Positions 55,597 to 64,000 are shown, counted from the stretch's first letter. The stretch: DNA of 64,000 bases from Devosia sp. XK-2 (GCF_037113415.1 NZ_CP146608.1:3120501-3184500); one strand, 5' to 3'. Made by a program: numbers and translations. The notes: generated from the sequence alone by a model not told the origin.

Positions 55597-56047
55597 CGAG
55601 GCCCTTTTCCTCGAGCTCGGCGCGGTCAACCAATATTGGGTGCATTATCGGCTCCTCGACGATTGGGGCTATAAGCGCCTGGCCTCCAAGGAACGCGCCG
55701 AATCCATCGAGGAGATGCACCACGCCGATAAGCTCATCGAGCGCATCATCTTCCTCGAAGGCCATCCCAATCTGCAGCGCGTGGCGCCGCTTCGGATCGG
55801 CCAGACCATCAAGGAAGTGCTCGAGGCCGATCTGGCCGGCGAATATGACGCCCGCAAGGCCTATAAGGCCAGCCGCGAGCTCTGCGAAGAGCTGGGCGAT
55901 TATGTCTCCAAGAACCTCTTCGAGGAACTTCTGGCCGATGAGGAAGGCCATATCGACTTCCTCGAAACCCAGCTCGAACTGCTCGACAAGATCGGGCCGG
56001 AAAAATACGGCCAGCTCAATTCCGCCCCGGCCGACGAAGCCGAGTAA
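55562..56047 (+). CDS. bfr: bacterioferritin
   Basis: A 161-residue haem-containing ferritin that forms a 24-mer iron store. Ferroxidase ligands appear as Glu in [15 protein letters not shown], Glu/His in [15 protein letters not shown] and Glu/His in [17 protein letters not shown]; the Met in EEMHHAD is the haem ligand. I prefer GTG 55562, which gives the family start [14 protein letters not shown] and has GGAG six bases before it; ATG 55550 would add four residues. It overlaps bfd by 35 bases and is closed by the hairpin at 56134. Confidence 0.95.
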   Translation: MKGEAQVIERLNEALFLELGAVNQYWVHYRLLDDWGYKRLASKERAESIEEMHHADKLIERIIFLEGHPNLQRVAPLRIGQTIKEVLEADLAGEYDARKAYKASRELCEELGDYVSKNLFEELLADEEGHIDFLETQLELLDKIGPEKYGQLNSAPADEAE

Positions 56048-56133
56048 TTGCGGCATAGCCAGCCGAAGCGGCCATTCGCTCTCGGCTCGGACGCCGCAAG
56101 GCCGGCTAGAATTTTGCTGACAAATTCTGTCCA

Positions 56134-56164
56134 GCCGCCCAGACAATGTCCGGGCGGCTTTGTT
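56134..56164 (+). terminator. terminator after bfr
   Basis: GCCGCCCAGAC/GTCCGGGCGGC (one mismatch) around a 3-base loop, then TTTGTTTTG. Confidence 0.75.
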
Positions 56165-56190
56165 TTGCCCATTCCATTGGAGATAGTCCG

Positions 56191-56604
56191 ATGCAATTTC
56201 ACACCGGCCGGCTCATTGACCATGTGCATTTGCGCGCCCGCAATGTCGCCGCCACCCGCCATTTTTACGAAAACGCCCTTGCCGTCCTGGGTATTCCCAT
56301 CACCGCCCGCGGCGAAGGCTGGTTCCAGATCGACGAACTTTTCGTCGATGGCCTTGATGCGCGCGCCATCCCCAGCCATGTGCACCTGGCCTTCCAGGCC
56401 AGGGACCGCGAAATGGTCGATGCCTTCTACCAGGCGGCCCTGAAAGCGGGCGGCCGCGACAATGGCGCCCCCGGCGAGCGCCACTATCACCCCGGCTATT
56501 ATGCCTGCTTCGTGCTCGATCCCGACGGCAACAATATCGAGGCGGTCTTCCACGGCCCCAATACCCGCTCCGCGCCGTCCATCGTCATCGAGCCGACGCC
56601 TTGA
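56191..56604 (+). CDS. VOC-family (glyoxalase/dioxygenase fold) protein
   Basis: A 137-residue protein with the paired beta-alpha-beta VOC fold: HVHLRARNVAATRHFYENAL at the start and YYACFVLDPDGNNIEAVFHG at the end. His12 and Glu (in NIEAVF) are likely metal ligands. Substrate is unknown; the family spans glyoxalase, resistance proteins and dioxygenases. ATG 56191 follows TTGGAG. It stands alone after the bfr terminator. Confidence 0.87.
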   Translation: MQFHTGRLIDHVHLRARNVAATRHFYENALAVLGIPITARGEGWFQIDELFVDGLDARAIPSHVHLAFQARDREMVDAFYQAALKAGGRDNGAPGERHYHPGYYACFVLDPDGNNIEAVFHGPNTRSAPSIVIEPTP

Positions 56605-56635
56605 GGCGGCCAGGCTACCCATGAGGCTTCGGCTC

Positions 56636-56806
56636 CTGCCACCCTCCCCTTGTGGGGCTCCCTGGCATCCCGAAGGGCAAATCGGTCCGGTGGACCGATT
56701 TGAGCCACGAAGGCCATGAGCGCTGTGCGCGAATGGCTGGAAGCGAGATAGGACTTAGCCTAAGGCTAAGTCCGTTGAATCAAGCCGGGTGGGGGGTGTT
56801 GCCACG
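56636..56806. repeat. intergenic mosaic repeat, copy G
   Basis: It contains CACCCTCCCCTTGTGGGG, CGAAGGGCAAAT, the hairpin AAATCGGTCC-GGT-GGACCGATTT, then AAGCGAGATA, the hairpin GGACTTAGCC/GGCTAAGTCC and GGGTGGGGGGTG. It is the most complete copy, joining the modules of F with those of C and H. Confidence 0.87.
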
Positions 56807-56843
56807 GCAGGCGTCATTCCAAGCAGAGCAGACCAAATCGCCC

Positions 56844-57455
56844 CTACCCCGTCGGCCACGGCACAATGGTCAGCTCCGGCCAGATTGCCTTGGCCCGCGC
56901 CGCCTTGCACTCATGCGTTTCCCGGTTCGGCAGGGCCGGATTGGGCGTCACGCGAAAGCCGAACATGTCATCGAGCCCGAATGGCGCATGGATGGAAATC
57001 CCACCATCCGGCTCCAGCCGCGCCGCCACCGCATGCGTCCTGGTCGCAAAATAAAGCATCATCTCGGCGCTGCGATTGAGAGGCGGATAGGCCATGCCGA
57101 ACCGCTGAGGAAACCATAAATGCACCCGCGCCTGATTGCGCACTTCCACCGGAATCGGCGACCCTGCAAACTGGGCCGCCGCTCTCCGGATCGTCCGATC
57201 CTCCGCCGCATAGCTGAGGTCGCTGTCATCGAAATAGACCACATCGGCATCATTGATGCCCGTCAGCACCGGCCTGCCGGTCAGCACATTCCAGACCGTG
57301 TTATAGATCGCCCCCGAGGCCAGCAGCGGATCCGGCAGGTCCAGGGCATTCATGCCCTCGAGAATGGCCATCAGATGCGGTTGTGATCGAATGATCTGCA
57401 CCAGCGCCCGCTCCTGCGCCTCTCGTCCCGCACCGGCATAACGAAGATGTGTCAT
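56844..57455 (-). CDS. nucleotidyltransferase-family protein (DUF925 type)
   Basis: A 203-residue protein. ASGAIYNTVWNVLTGRP followed by INDADVVYFDDSDLSYAAED matches the NTP_transf_6/DUF925 family, in which the Asp pair (here DADVVYFDD) would bind metal. Targets are unknown. ATG 57455 is used rather than the TTG two codons earlier. It lies alone and is divergent from the OsmC gene. Confidence 0.85.
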   Translation of the reverse strand: MTHLRYAGAGREAQERALVQIIRSQPHLMAILEGMNALDLPDPLLASGAIYNTVWNVLTGRPVLTGINDADVVYFDDSDLSYAAEDRTIRRAAAQFAGSPIPVEVRNQARVHLWFPQRFGMAYPPLNRSAEMMLYFATRTHAVAARLEPDGGISIHAPFGLDDMFGFRVTPNPALPNRETHECKAARAKAIWPELTIVPWPTG

Positions 57456-57577
57456 GCGCAAGGCCCGTCCCGATTCGGCTCCACCTCAGGCAACGATGGC
57501 AACTTTAGTTCGACATTTGCAACTGCTAGTCTTTGCCATGTGTTGAAACCCATGGATGCAACCCCGAGGAGAGCACG

Positions 57578-58003
57578 ATGAAGCGCACCGCCACCGCCAA
57601 CTGGACCGGATCACTGACCGAAGGTTCGGGCACCCTGGATGTCCTGAGCGGCGCCCTCAAGACGCTGCCCTATACCTATAAGGGCCGTTTCGTCGATGAG
57701 AGCGGCCAGTCCGGCACCAATCCTGAAGAGCTGATTGCCGCCGCCCATTCCGGCTGCTTTGCCATGCAGCTCGCACATTTCCTCGCCGAGAACGGTACCC
57801 CGGCGACCAATCTTGAGGTCGAGGCGGCGGTCACCCTCATCCCCGGCACCGGCATCACCGGCAGCGCCCTCACCCTGGTCGGCACCGTGCCGGGCATAGA
57901 CGAGGCCACGTTCCGGGAACTGGCCGAAAAGGCCAAGGCCAATTGCCCGGTGTCCAAGGCCTTGGGCGCCATCGAGGTCACCCTCGACGCAAAGCTCGGC
58001 TGA
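57578..58003 (+). CDS. OsmC-family peroxiredoxin
   Basis: A 141-residue protein that reduces organic hydroperoxides through two cysteines. GTNPEELIAAAHSGCFAMQL (first Cys near 60) and KAKANCPVSKALGA (second Cys near 125) place it in the OsmC rather than Ohr subgroup. ATG 57578 follows GAGGAG. The gene ends before a convergent region that holds a bidirectional hairpin. Confidence 0.93.
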   Translation: MKRTATANWTGSLTEGSGTLDVLSGALKTLPYTYKGRFVDESGQSGTNPEELIAAAHSGCFAMQLAHFLAENGTPATNLEVEAAVTLIPGTGITGSALTLVGTVPGIDEATFRELAEKAKANCPVSKALGAIEVTLDAKLG

Positions 58004-58158
58004 GGGCGCAAGTCACACCTGTCCGGCTGCAAAAACCATAGCATCGCCGCCTAAGCGTCTGTCTTGGGGGGATTGCGAACGCCTATTCGCAGGCGGAATT
58101 CTCGCAATGAATGCGTTCAACGTCTGGGCACCGGCACCGCCCCTCCCACCGGCCGTCA

Positions 58159-58179
58159 CCCTCGGCCTTGAGCCGAGGG
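58159..58179. terminator. hairpin between convergent genes
   Basis: CCCTCGGC/GCCGAGGG with a CTTGA loop lies between osmC and the convergent araC gene. It resembles the short CCTTGAG-centred palindromes of the repeat family. Confidence 0.45.
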
Positions 58180-58291
58180 CTCTGTACTTGATTGGCGGCG
58201 TTGGGGTGGGTTTCAGACTGTCGGCTTCCAAATGAGTGGCACTGGAAAGCAGACATCACCCGTCTGGGCATTCTCTAGCACTAATCTGAGG

Positions 58292-59269
58292 TTACCAATT
58301 CGCGTTCCGCACGGAAGCGCTGGGCTCAACTGACAAGATCTGCTCTGGCCCATGGGCTGCCGCATTGTCCCGGAACCGTTTCGGCGAGGTCCCGGTCGCG
58401 CGCTTGAACGCGTTGCTGAAGGCGCTTTCGGATGAATAGCCAACTTCGTGCGCCACTTGCGACACTGGAACGTCATCCCGGCGCAAGCTGCGCTCGGCAA
58501 GGCGCATCCGCCAATTGAACAGGTAAGTGAGCGGAGCGACGCCAGCCACCTGGCGGAATCTGACAGCAAAAGCTGTACGAGACATCGCGACGCCCCGGGC
58601 CAACTCTGCGAGTGTCCAATTTCGTGCTGGATCGGCATGGATCATCTGCAGCGCGGGAGCAAGCCGTTCATCGCCCAAGGCGCGAAGCCAGCCATGCGTC
58701 CGCGGCCCCTCGACCGATAGCGTCGCCCGCAGAGACTGGACGAAAAGCAACTGGGCGAGCAGTCCCGTAGTAGCCGCCGCACCAGATTGTGGGGCCCGGC
58801 TCTCGAGCACAAGCTGAGCCAGCAACCAGCCCAGCACCGATGCCTGGGGAGCGGTCGTCGCCACGTGAACGAGCGGCGGTAAAACATCCAGCAACAGGTC
58901 CTGCCGCGTGTGATCGATCGCTACATGCCCGCCGACAATGGTGACGTCGCCCTCGTGTCGATGGGGCGCCATATCCGTTACGACCTGGATATTCCCTTGG
59001 GTTGTCTGGGACGCCGCATGAGCTAGATCGCTCGCCAAGGTCAACGGATGCTTGCCGTTGACCAAGATGACGTCACCGGTTGCCAGTTGCACCGGGGCAG
59101 GCAAGCTATCCATGACCAGCCAGCAATCGCCTGCGACGATTGCCATGATCTTGAGCGCGTTGGGCCGCGGGAACTGCCTCACCCAATCATCCTTGGCGAC
59201 CATCCCGCCGGTCAGGACACAGCGGGCATCGAGAAGATCCAGAATTTGAGAGAGGGGATCGGACAGCAT
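58292..59269 (-). CDS. AraC-family regulator with cupin domain
   Basis: A 325-residue regulator. The N-terminal half (about 1-190) is a cupin_6-type sensor; the C-terminal half holds two helix-turn-helices (WTLAELARGVAMSRTAFAVR and VSQVAHEVGYSSESAFSNAF, then ATGTSPKRFR). It is divergent from an SDR gene with 93 bases between starts and probably controls it. Codon use is less GC3-biased than in most neighbours. Confidence 0.92.
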   Translation of the reverse strand: MLSDPLSQILDLLDARCVLTGGMVAKDDWVRQFPRPNALKIMAIVAGDCWLVMDSLPAPVQLATGDVILVNGKHPLTLASDLAHAASQTTQGNIQVVTDMAPHRHEGDVTIVGGHVAIDHTRQDLLLDVLPPLVHVATTAPQASVLGWLLAQLVLESRAPQSGAAATTGLLAQLLFVQSLRATLSVEGPRTHGWLRALGDERLAPALQMIHADPARNWTLAELARGVAMSRTAFAVRFRQVAGVAPLTYLFNWRMRLAERSLRRDDVPVSQVAHEVGYSSESAFSNAFKRATGTSPKRFRDNAAAHGPEQILSVEPSASVRNANW

Positions 59270-59362
59270 TCCGAACGATCGCGCAATTCTTGTGGATGTT
59301 CAAGCATTCAAAGTTCACCCGCCACGGAATAGATCAGGAACCCAACAGCAAGGAGAAGAACA

Positions 59363-60337
59363 ATGTCGCAAACGCAAACTCCGCTCGGTTCGGGCTTTGG
59401 AGCTGCCAGCACGGCTCTCGAGGTGATTTCGGGGATCGACTTGGCAGGCAAGACCGCTCTCGTTACAGGTGGGTCCAACGGCATGGGCCTGGAAATCACT
59501 CGCGCGCTGGTTTCGGCTGGTGCGAATGTCGTCGTGCCCGCTCGCAATCTTGAGAAGGCGCGAGCAGCGCTGATCGCTATCGAGCGTGTGGAACTCGTTC
59601 CTCTCGATCTCATGGACCCGGCGTCGATCGAGTCTCTCGCCGATACCTTCCTAGCCTCCCATCGGTCCCTCGACATCCTCATCAATAATGCCGGGACGAT
59701 GCTCAACCCTCTTACTCGCGACAGCCGAGGTTATGAATCCCAGCTTTCAACCAATCACCTGGGCCATTTCGAACTTGCGGTCCGCCTATGGCCAGCCTTG
59801 GCGAAGGCCAAAGGCGCACGTGTGATTTCGGTCTCTTCGCGTGGGCATCAGTACGGGCACTTCGACTTCGAGGACCCTAATTTCCTGCATCAGCCTTATG
59901 ACGCTTCGCTGGCCTATGGTCGCTCGAAAACGGCAAATGCGCTGTTCGCGGTGGCGCTTGACCAGCGTGGACAAGAGCACGGTATCCGCGCGTTTTCACT
60001 TCATCCAGGTGGGGTGATCACCGAGCTTGCAAAGTTCATTTCCGCAGAGAATCTCCAGGCAGCCGGCTACGTCGGGAGCGACGGCAAGCCAATCATCGAT
60101 CCGGAACGGAATATGAAGACGGCGGCTCAAGGTGCGGCAACAGCTGTGTGGTGTGCAACCAGCCCTGCGCTCAACGGCATGGGCGGCCTCTACTGTGAGA
60201 ACTGCGATATTGCCCCGCTCTATCCAGATGATTCTACGGAACTGCTCGGCGTACGCTCTTGGGCAATAGATCCTCGGGCGGCCGCTGATTTGTGGACGCT
60301 AAGCGAAGAATTGACCGGCGAAAGTGTCGGCAGCTAG
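59363..60337 (+). CDS. short-chain dehydrogenase/reductase
   Basis: A 324-residue SDR. TGGSNGMGLEITRALVSAG is the NAD(P)-binding motif (near residue 36), NNAGTM follows near 110, and the catalytic Ser-Tyr-Lys are in VISVSSRGHQYG and LAYGRSKTANALF. The larger size and the NLNPGGV-like FSLHPGGVITEL segment resemble the WWOX/retinol-dehydrogenase-like group. AAGGAG precedes ATG 59363. Divergent AraC control is likely. Substrate unknown; codon use is relaxed, hinting at later acquisition. Confidence 0.9.
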   Translation: MSQTQTPLGSGFGAASTALEVISGIDLAGKTALVTGGSNGMGLEITRALVSAGANVVVPARNLEKARAALIAIERVELVPLDLMDPASIESLADTFLASHRSLDILINNAGTMLNPLTRDSRGYESQLSTNHLGHFELAVRLWPALAKAKGARVISVSSRGHQYGHFDFEDPNFLHQPYDASLAYGRSKTANALFAVALDQRGQEHGIRAFSLHPGGVITELAKFISAENLQAAGYVGSDGKPIIDPERNMKTAAQGAATAVWCATSPALNGMGGLYCENCDIAPLYPDDSTELLGVRSWAIDPRAAADLWTLSEELTGESVGS

Positions 60338-60544
60338 CGCCTTGGAGCGAGCATGTCCGGTGTCGTCGGTCACGACTGTCATCGTCGGGACCGGGAGACC
60401 GCCGTCTCACCAAGACGCTCGGTTCTGACCGGTCGCAATGCGCGCGAAGCTGTTGTCGGCGCAAGTGGATGAATGGCAACTTTCGGGATGCTCGCGACTG
60501 GTCCCAAAAGTCCCAAATCGGGTCGGAAGCCGACTCCCCCCGCC

Positions 60545-60650
60545 GAGCCCCCACCCTTGATCCCTCGCCCCCTTGTGGGGAGGGAAGCGAGATGGGACTT
60601 AGCTTCAGCTAAGTCCGTTGAATCGAGCAGGGTGGGGGTGTCGGGCTCGC
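60545..60650. repeat. intergenic mosaic repeat, copy H
   Basis: CGCCCCCTTGTGGGGAGGGA, AGCGAGATGG, the hairpin GGACTTAGCT-TC-AGCTAAGTCC, TTGAATCGAGCAGGGTGGGG. It is nearly the same as the second half of copy G. Confidence 0.87.
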
Positions 60651-60953
60651 AACGCATTGAGACGACAGGCTATTTACAGAATAATCCCCGGGGTCGAAAT
60701 CCGCCCCATAATTCCGCCGTCCTCACCGACAACACGCGGTACCGACGAAGTGCCGGGTGAGGAGGCAGGCCGCACGGTGTCGATCGGGCGGAGGCGTGTA
60801 TGCTGACCACCGGTCGCTCAACTGAAGCGAACGGCGACAGGCGGCGATGGATGTTTCGGCGTCCGGGCCCAAGGTCTGTGCCGCTCGTGGATGGGATGAG
60901 CAACCCGCAAGGGGGCCGCTCGATGCATGCGTCCGAAATCCTGTTCGTGGGAA
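60651..60953. other. gene-poor stretch
   Basis: Together with 60338-60544, this part of a 760-base gap shows no convincing gene. A 100-codon frame (60800-61102) starts after CGGAGG but runs through the 16-bp inverted repeat at 60954-61000 and has no recognisable family, so I do not call it as a gene. Confidence 0.4.
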
Positions 60954-61000
60954 GCGGCTTTCGCCTCTTCTTTAATTTAACCGAGGCGAAAGCCGCTTTT
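60954..61000. repeat. perfect 16-bp inverted repeat
   Basis: AAGCGGCTTTCGCCTC and GAGGCGAAAGCCGCTT are exact reverse complements around a 15-base A+T-rich loop (TTCTTTAATTTAACC), followed by TT. It lies 100 bases from the end of the convergent-side esterase gene. It may be a terminator or the mark of a lost element. Confidence 0.7.
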
Positions 61001-61098
61001 CACCGTGCAAACCCGGAGACGCCAGCGTCGTCCGGACCTTCGGCATGCGCACAGCATCGCGGAACGCTCTTTGATAGGATGGCTAGCGCGATTGGACG

Positions 61099-62097
61099 CT
61101 AGTCCTCAATCGGCTGGAACATCGCATTGAGCTCGCTGACGATCTGCTCGATCGGCGCCACCGAGTCAGGCAGCATTTGCGGCGCCTCAGGCGCCACCGC
61201 CAGATAGGGCACGCCGCTGGGAAAGGCCCCAAACCGCTGGAAAAACCCGACCATGTCGTCCAGCACCGGCATACGCCAGCGCCACATGGCCCCCATGGCC
61301 AGCACTGGCTCCATATGTCCGAAACCCTCATAATATTGCGTCGTCACCCACACGCCCTGCGCCCGCAGCCGCTCGGCAAAGCGCTCGGTATTCTGCACCC
61401 TGACGATGGGGTCGGTCGTGCCGGTCGCCAGATACATGGGCGGCGCCTCGGCCGTGATCAGATTGATCGGCTGCGTGCCCTGCGGATTGGGCGCCTCGCC
61501 GAACACATCGCGCACTTCATTATATTCGAAAGGATAAAAGTCATAGGGGCCCGACAACGCCGCCACCGCCAGGATGGGTATGGTCACGCCATATTCGTCC
61601 CGGAACGATGGGTCGAGCGCCTGCATCACAGCATTATAGGCGCCGGCCGAATGCCCGGCCAGAAACAGCCGGTTCGGGTCGCCGCCATAATTGGCGATAT
61701 TGTCCTGCACCCAACGCAGCGCCCGCGCCCCGTCCTCCAGAAAATCGGGATAGCGCACCTCCGGGTAAAGCCGGTAATCGGCGATCACGGTGACAAAGCC
61801 CCGCGAGGCCAGCGCCCGCCCGGCAAACTCATATTCACCCCGCTCGCCGCGGCTCCAGCCGCCGCCATAGATGAAGAACACCACCGGCGCCAATTCACCG
61901 CGCTGCTCGGGTGCATAAACATCGAGCTTGGCCCGCGCCCCATCCGCATACGCAATCCCATCGCCCACCTTGGCCGTCCCCCCATCCATAGCCAGCGGAA
62001 CATTGAACGGGTCCATGATCGAAACGGCCTGGGCGGGCTGGGTGGCACCCGCGGCCAAAAGGCCGATCAGCAGAAGAATTGTAAGTCGCGTCATCAT
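61099..62097 (-). CDS. secreted esterase, BD-FAE/carboxylesterase type
   Basis: A 332-residue exported alpha/beta hydrolase. Signal peptide in the first 25 residues (LTILLLIGLLAAGATQPAQA). The HGG-like oxyanion motif reads YGGGWSRGE, as in BD-FAE esterases, the nucleophile elbow is LAGHSAGAYNA (Ser near 165) and GTTDPIVRV and GFGHMEP supply the Asp and His. It acts on short-chain esters, possibly acylated plant polymers. ATG 62097 is preferred; earlier codons look non-coding. Confidence 0.87.
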   Translation of the reverse strand: MMTRLTILLLIGLLAAGATQPAQAVSIMDPFNVPLAMDGGTAKVGDGIAYADGARAKLDVYAPEQRGELAPVVFFIYGGGWSRGERGEYEFAGRALASRGFVTVIADYRLYPEVRYPDFLEDGARALRWVQDNIANYGGDPNRLFLAGHSAGAYNAVMQALDPSFRDEYGVTIPILAVAALSGPYDFYPFEYNEVRDVFGEAPNPQGTQPINLITAEAPPMYLATGTTDPIVRVQNTERFAERLRAQGVWVTTQYYEGFGHMEPVLAMGAMWRWRMPVLDDMVGFFQRFGAFPSGVPYLAVAPEAPQMLPDSVAPIEQIVSELNAMFQPIED

Positions 62098-62154
62098 AAG
62101 GTCAGAGGTTGAAAGCCGCGCCGTTTCTGGCAGCAAAAATCGCAGAATTTATGG

Positions 62155-64000
62155 TCACTTCTGCGAAAGGCACCAATTGCGCCACATGCCGACAAGCATA
62201 TCGCTGAAGTCGCGGCCAAATCGCGGCACATCACAAATCGGCGAAGCCGCAATCCTCCCGGGCAGCTCCGAGCGCAGAACCGCAAGCCTGTCGCGGTCAC
62301 CGGCCCGCTCTACCGCCATGGTCACGTAGTCGGCCACGTCGCCGGCGATCCAGTCATCCAACCCGGCATTAGCCAGAATGCTGGCGCCGACCCGGCTGAT
62401 GTAGCGGTTGCCCTTCAGCGTCAGCACCGGCACACCCATGCGCAGCGCCTGCACGGTGGTCGTGGTGCCATTATATGGAAACGGATCGAGTGCAATATCA
62501 ATCTGCCCGTAAAGAGCCAGATGCTCGGCTTGCGTTTCGGTTCGGCCCATCAGGTCGAGCCTGTCTGGCGCGACGCCAAGCGCTTCGAACCGCTTGGCAG
62601 TGGCGTCGCGTTCCGCCTTCTGCTGCAAGGCGCGCGACTTGAGCAATAGTCGGCTCTCGGGCACAGATCGCAAAATCTCCGCCCAGGTCGACATGGTCGC
62701 ATCGCTGATCTTGTTGTGGCTGTTGAAACTGCCGAACACCGGCCCACTTCGCCTTTGGCTCTTGGGAGCCGGCGGCGCTCCATTGTCCGAGAACGCCAAA
62801 AAGGCATCGGGCAAACGCCACGGCCTCTCGCTGATGTAGCGCTCTTCGCCCTCCGGCAACACCCAGTTATCGCAGACAAGATAGTCCAGTCGACTAAGGC
62901 CCGTCGTGCCCGAATAGCCGAGCCAGCTGGCCGATACCGGCGCCGGTCGCGACGCAAAAAGCGGCAGGCGGTTACCCATTGTGTGACCGGACAGATCGAG
63001 TAGGACGTCAATGCCATCGGCCCGTATCTTGTTGGCCAAGGTATCATTATCCAGGCCGGTGGCCTTTACCCAATTGTCAAAATAGACGCGCAGGGCCTCG
63101 CTTGTCGCGTCCTCTCTATGCGCCATGGAATAGGCAACCAGTTCCAACCGGCCGCGGTCCAGATGCGGCAGCACGGCCTTGAGCAGCGAACCCACGGAAT
63201 GGTCGCGCAGATCCGCCGAAACAAAGCCAACGCGGACCCTTCGGTCCGCCTGGGCGGGATCGGCAATATGCGTGGCCGCGCCAACCGTTTTTTCGATCAT
63301 CCGCCCATAGGCCATGGCCGCCTCGGCCTGCTGGCCCGCACCCACATCGTCGAAATAATTAAGCACGAAGGTCCGCGCGCTGAGCAGAACCGGCTGCTCC
63401 GGCCATTTCTGTACGGCGGTGTCCAGCACGGCGCGGCTTTGAGCGGTTCGCCCCAGCATATAGAGCGACATCGCGTTTCCCACTGCGTAATCGCTGTTCT
63501 CCCGATCGAGCTCCGCTGCACGGCCATAGGCAGCTGCGGCCTTTTCATACTCACCGATATGAAGCGCAGCCCGCCCCACATTGCCGCTGGCAACCGGCGA
63601 TCGGGCATTGATCGAGCGCGCCCGCTCGAAGGCCCGCAGCGCCTCGCTGGCTCGCCCGGTTTCATAGAGGGCCAAGCCGAGATTGAGCGCAGCACCAAAA
63701 TGCCGGGTTTCGATCTTGAGCGCGGCCATGCAGCGGGACATTGCCTGCTCGTAGTGCCCCTGTCCGATTAGGACCAGAGCCAGGTTTGCGTGGTAATTAG
63801 CCACTTTGGCATCGCTGGCAATTGCACGCTCGAAACAGGCTTGCGCCTGAGCCAATTGGCGGGCAGAGTACATCACCAGGCCACGCAAATGCCAAGCCTC
63901 CGCCCAGTCAGGATAGACCATGAGCGCTTGCGCAAGCGACCTGTCGGCCTCCTGCAACTGGCCTTGGCGATAGCAGGTATCAGCACGGCTGAACAATTGG
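62155..64000 (-). CDS. TPR/SPINDLY-type O-GlcNAc transferase-like protein, 5' end cut
   Basis: At least 614 residues are visible and the frame is open at the right window edge, so the N-terminus is missing. Five or more TPR repeats fill the first 220 residues (for example AWHLRGLVMYSARQLAQAQA and HYEQAMSRCMAALKIETRHF). The second half is a GT41 catalytic domain: VGFVSADLRDHSVGSLLKAV, LDLSGHTMGNRLPLFASRPA, SWLGYSGTTGLSRLDYLVCD and DPFPYNGTTTTVQALRMGVP. GT41 proteins add sugars to Ser/Thr; in bacteria flagellins and surface proteins are known targets. Confidence 0.9.
   Translation of the reverse strand, partial: QLFSRADTCYRQGQLQEADRSLAQALMVYPDWAEAWHLRGLVMYSARQLAQAQACFERAIASDAKVANYHANLALVLIGQGHYEQAMSRCMAALKIETRHFGAALNLGLALYETGRASEALRAFERARSINARSPVASGNVGRAALHIGEYEKAAAAYGRAAELDRENSDYAVGNAMSLYMLGRTAQSRAVLDTAVQKWPEQPVLLSARTFVLNYFDDVGAGQQAEAAMAYGRMIEKTVGAATHIADPAQADRRVRVGFVSADLRDHSVGSLLKAVLPHLDRGRLELVAYSMAHREDATSEALRVYFDNWVKATGLDNDTLANKIRADGIDVLLDLSGHTMGNRLPLFASRPAPVSASWLGYSGTTGLSRLDYLVCDNWVLPEGEERYISERPWRLPDAFLAFSDNGAPPAPKSQRRSGPVFGSFNSHNKISDATMSTWAEILRSVPESRLLLKSRALQQKAERDATAKRFEALGVAPDRLDLMGRTETQAEHLALYGQIDIALDPFPYNGTTTTVQALRMGVPVLTLKGNRYISRVGASILANAGLDDWIAGDVADYVTMAVERAGDRDRLAVLRSELPGRIAASPICDVPRFGRDFSDMLVGMWRNWCLSQK

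Noticed and set aside
60800..61102. 100-codon frame as a gene
   Set aside because: Although CGGAGG precedes its ATG, it runs through a perfect 16-bp inverted repeat, has no family signature and overlaps the end of the esterase gene on the other strand.

Overview
The window is GC-rich chromosomal DNA from an alphaproteobacterium, most likely a Hyphomicrobiales member (Devosia/Pelagibacterium-like; this is an inference from codon use, gene families and the rhizobial style of intergenic mosaic repeats). No phage, plasmid, transposase or CRISPR signature was recognised. It reads as ordinary metabolic chromosome with several regulatory surprises.

Layout. 0-5 kb: the end of an unidentified gene, a HisN-type phosphatase, a divergent Lrp regulator/LysE exporter pair, a lysophospholipase-like hydrolase, then an Hsp20 gene behind an RNA-thermometer-like leader, and dps. 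5-12.5 kb: glutamate synthase gltB (with a long leader carrying three tiny ORFs) and gltD, then hpt. 12.7-16.5 kb: a sugar-acid module (UxaA-family dehydratase, FCD-type GntR regulator, FucU mutarotase, FAH-family hydrolase) that looks like part of a non-phosphorylating L-fucose route. 16.6-23.3 kb: TetR/FAD monooxygenase, nadB, a CcdA/thioredoxin/dihaem cytochrome c operon and a PfkB sugar kinase. 23.4-36.6 kb: two almost identical dctQM TRAP transporter gene pairs in inverted orientation, enclosing a CHASE4-GGDEF-EAL protein, an ABC-F ATPase, an SRPBCC/ArsR pair, a TRAP solute receptor and a Cache histidine kinase/NarL regulator. 36.8-45 kb: an ECF sigma/anti-sigma operon, an L-lactate dehydrogenase-type flavoenzyme, modA and modB without modC, HxlR/quinone oxidoreductase, eda and nadA. 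45-53 kb: ridA, small secreted and acetyltransferase proteins, an LprI/DUF3298 protein, a sensor diguanylate cyclase, an esterase, sdaA, a MetE-like methyltransferase and the initiator tRNA. 53-64 kb: aldo/keto reductase, DUF599 protein, bfd-bfr iron storage pair, VOC protein, nucleotidyltransferase, OsmC, a divergent AraC/SDR pair, a gene-poor 760-bp stretch, a secreted esterase and a TPR/SPINDLY-type O-GlcNAc transferase cut by the window end.

Main points of interest. (1) The same 13-base sequence containing the perfect palindrome CTAACATGTTAG occurs at the gntR/uxaA promoter, before the FAH hydrolase gene and, 24 kb away, before the lldD-type gene, which ties a lactate-oxidising (or glycolate-oxidising) enzyme to the sugar-acid pathway that should produce its substrate. 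(2) The dctQM copies differ by silent changes only over about 1.97 kb, while the first codons of dctQ and the downstream flanks are homologous but diverged, which suggests gene conversion between old paralogues and an invertible 9-kb interior. (3) The Hsp20 leader folds into a ROSE-like hairpin with a bulged G over the ribosome binding site. (4) A dispersed family of intergenic hairpin repeats shows structure-preserving base changes between copies, and two copies lie inside operons (gltB-gltD, modA-modB).
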